Shown here: positions 62,198 to 64,000 of the stretch, piece after piece
How positions within the stretch are numbered: the first letter of the stretch is position 1
Layout of the letters: every line of letters starts with the position of its first letter
Assembly (NCBI RefSeq): GCF_001544535.1
Contig: NZ_FCON02000019.1
Span: 1 to 64,000, forward strand
Origin: Caballeronia choica
Lineage (GTDB): Bacteria > Pseudomonadota > Gammaproteobacteria > Burkholderiales > Burkholderiaceae
Length of the DNA: 64,000 nucleotides
Direction: 5' to 3'
The notes under the pieces: generated by a model
Databases searched by the model: none
The model's input: only the letters and a program-made list of their open reading frames with translations
Told to the model about the DNA's origin: nothing
Made by a program: the position numbers and the translations under genes

Positions 62198-63073
62198 ATG
62201 AAGCTCGCTGAACCCGGCGCTTGCGCGCCGCCGGGCGTAGGGATCGGAATGCGGCATGCGCATTACGCGGACTTTCTGAACGCGACACCCGCGGTCGACT
62301 GGGTCGAAGTCCATAGCGAAAACTACTTCGGCGATGGCGGTTACGACTTGCACGTCCTCGAAACCGTGCGTCGCGATCTGCCGGTCAGTTTGCACGGCGT
62401 CGGGATGGGCCTCGGGTCGGCGAGGCCGCTCGACGCCGTCCACCTTGCCAGACTCAAGCGGCTGGTGGAGCGCATCGAGCCCGCGGTGGTCTCCGAGCAT
62501 CTCTGCTGGAGCGCAACGTCCGCCGGCTATCTGAACGACTTGCTGCCGATGCCACTAACCGACATCGCACTCGATCACCTGTGTTCGCGGGTCGGCGAGA
62601 CGCAGGATGCTCTCGGGCGGCCTGTGCTGCTTGAGAACGTCTCGACCTATATACGCTTTCGCGACGACCAGTATGGAGAGACCGCCTTTCTCGCCGAGCT
62701 TGCGCGTCGCAGCGGCTGCGGCGTGCTGCTCGACGTCAATAACCTGTACGTGAACCAGTGCAATCACGGCGAAGACGCGATTGCCGCGATGAATGCGCTG
62801 ACTTCCGCCGTGGTCGGGGAGATTCATCTAGCCGGACATCGGGTGACGGACATCGCTGTTATTGACGATCACGGTTCGTGCGTCGCACCCGTCGTTTGGG
62901 CACTTTATGAATGCGCGCTCGATCGTTTCGGGAACAAGCCGACGCTGATCGAATGGGACACCGATGTGCCGCCGCTGGCGGTTCTTCTTGAAGAGGCGCA
63001 CATGGCTCGCCGGCGTCGGATGGACCCCGGTGCAACGGCGTTCCGGAGTAACGGTGTCGAGTGCCAACCATGA
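62198..63073 (+). CDS. bufB: DUF692 multinuclear non-haem iron oxidative enzyme (MNIO, BufB)
   Basis: A 291-residue TIM-barrel enzyme: [78 protein letters not shown] and DDHGS..., and [11 protein letters not shown]. The conserved His, Glu, Asp and Asn of these blocks bind two or three irons. It acts on the precursor encoded 46 bp upstream. Its stop overlaps the bufC start (ATGA). Confidence 0.9.
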   Translation: MKLAEPGACAPPGVGIGMRHAHYADFLNATPAVDWVEVHSENYFGDGGYDLHVLETVRRDLPVSLHGVGMGLGSARPLDAVHLARLKRLVERIEPAVVSEHLCWSATSAGYLNDLLPMPLTDIALDHLCSRVGETQDALGRPVLLENVSTYIRFRDDQYGETAFLAELARRSGCGVLLDVNNLYVNQCNHGEDAIAAMNALTSAVVGEIHLAGHRVTDIAVIDDHGSCVAPVVWALYECALDRFGNKPTLIEWDTDVPPLAVLLEEAHMARRRRMDPGATAFRSNGVECQP

Positions 63074-63837
63074 CTTCTGAACTCGAATCCTGTCAGCGAA
63101 CGTTTGACCTCGCACTTCGCGACGCGAAGCTGGAACCAGCGCTGGCGGAACGCCTGAGCACCCCGGAAAGCGATGCCGTCCGACGTATCGGGCTGTACCG
63201 AGGCAACTTGCGCGCCCGCTGGCGCGCGGCGCTGGCGAACGCTTATCCGGTGCTGTCAGCCCTGGTTGGCGATGCATACTTCGACACGCTGGCGCACGCC
63301 TACGCTCGTGAACATCCGTCGCAAAGCGGCGATCTCAACGGCTTCGGTGCGAGCATGCCGGGTTTCATCGAAGCCTGCGAACCGGACTCGCAATACCGAT
63401 ACTTCGCTGACGTTGCGCGCCTCGAATGGTCGCTGCACGTGGCGTACTTTGCCGCGGACGTCATCCCGTTCACCCCGCAGCAGTGGCGTGATATCGGAAG
63501 CGCCGCCTTGCTGAACGCACCCCTGATCGTCCATCCGGCTTGCGCGGCGATCGCCTCGCAGTATGCGATCACCGATATCTGGCAGGCTCATCAGTCGGGA
63601 GGCGGTTTCCCGGAGTGTGTGGACATACCGGCGTGGACGCTCGTCGTGCGTCCGCTCTGGAAGCCCACGATAGTCGCTCACTCGGCGTCCGCGCATGCGG
63701 CGTTCGTTTCGCTGCAGCAAGGGCAAACGCTTGACGAGGCGCTCGATGCGGCATGCGAGATCGATCCAGGCTTCGACATCGCGGCGCAGTTGCAGACGTG
63801 GATAGCCACGTCCGCGATCATCGGCGCGGCCATTTAG
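63070..63837 (+). CDS. bufC: DUF2063 partner protein (BufC)
   Basis: A 255-residue protein. The N-terminal DUF2063 domain begins [21 protein letters not shown] and includes [53 protein letters not shown], and a C-terminal part has [14 protein letters not shown]. In bufferin clusters this protein binds the MNIO and helps recruit the precursor. The ATG at 63070 is coupled to the bufB stop; a GTG at 63061 is less likely. Confidence 0.85.
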   Translation: MTSELESCQRTFDLALRDAKLEPALAERLSTPESDAVRRIGLYRGNLRARWRAALANAYPVLSALVGDAYFDTLAHAYAREHPSQSGDLNGFGASMPGFIEACEPDSQYRYFADVARLEWSLHVAYFAADVIPFTPQQWRDIGSAALLNAPLIVHPACAAIASQYAITDIWQAHQSGGGFPECVDIPAWTLVVRPLWKPTIVAHSASAHAAFVSLQQGQTLDEALDAACEIDPGFDIAAQLQTWIATSAIIGAAI

Positions 63838-63865
63838 GTTTTCCGTGAATTCCGGTCCGGGCTTA

Positions 63866-64000
<135 letters not shown>

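Overview
The window reads as a chromosome or chromid segment of a high-GC beta-proteobacterium, most likely Burkholderiaceae of the Burkholderia/Caballeronia/Paraburkholderia group. That assignment is inference. It rests on strong third-position GC, an OmpC-type porin with GTG start, Tct/Bug transporters, tightly packed catabolic operons each with its own regulator, and two copies of a hairpin-led intergenic repeat. There are about 60 genes, ten of them transcription factors. No rRNA, tRNA, insertion sequence, phage gene or CRISPR array is visible.

Layout. 0.2-0.8 kb: unknown protein with a possible caspase-like fold. 1.1-9.9 kb: operon of MaoC hydratase, MFS, MmgE/PrpD, acyl-CoA dehydrogenase, CaiB/BaiF CoA-transferase, GntR/UTRA regulator, CitE lyase and a second MFS. 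Its content matches itaconate or related C5-dicarboxylate catabolism (CoA activation, hydration, cleavage to acetyl-CoA and pyruvate). 10-13.7 kb: CBS-BON protein, methyltransferase, SDR and GlxA/AraC regulator. 14-18.2 kb: two convergent DUF485-ActP symporter modules. The minus-strand one lies behind a VOC protein and a 2,6-dihydroxypyridine-hydroxylase-like flavoprotein, and a 35-bp palindrome precedes that operon. 21-30.5 kb: HxlR regulator, SnoaL-like protein, porin, GntR/FCD regulator, a 4,5-dihydroxyphthalate-decarboxylase-like protein, TctC, VOC, TctB, TctA and a split ChrA pair. 30.8-35.7 kb: S33 lipoprotein peptidase, SDR plus SnoaL with a divergent TetR, and an MFS.

35.8-40.7 kb: LysR regulator, then phosphatase, APH-type kinase, SDR and ACAD10/11-like dehydrogenase, which looks like a split bacterial version of the 4-hydroxy-acid pathway. 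40.8-43.7 kb: TetR divergent from a 709-residue fusion of a flavin monooxygenase and an HSL-type hydrolase. 43.9-52.9 kb: hypothetical protein, signal-less solute-binding protein, MarR, then the complete 3-hydroxybenzoate to gentisate to fumarate plus pyruvate operon (hydroxylase, fumarylpyruvate hydrolase, maleylpyruvate isomerase, gentisate dioxygenase, AAHS transporter) and an amidase. 53.2-56.1 kb: DctA-type symporter, an orphan binding protein and two small ORFs. 56.5-61.7 kb: KatG preceded by two OxyR-like motifs, WrbA, LysR and an NAD-dependent oxidoreductase. 61.9-63.8 kb: a bufferin-type RiPP operon (DUF2282 precursor, DUF692/MNIO enzyme, DUF2063 partner). The window ends inside a class III aminotransferase.

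Overall this is a catabolic and stress accessory region: several self-contained uptake-plus-degradation modules that feed central metabolism, followed by an oxidative and metal stress section. All functions are assigned from recalled family motifs; no database search was run.
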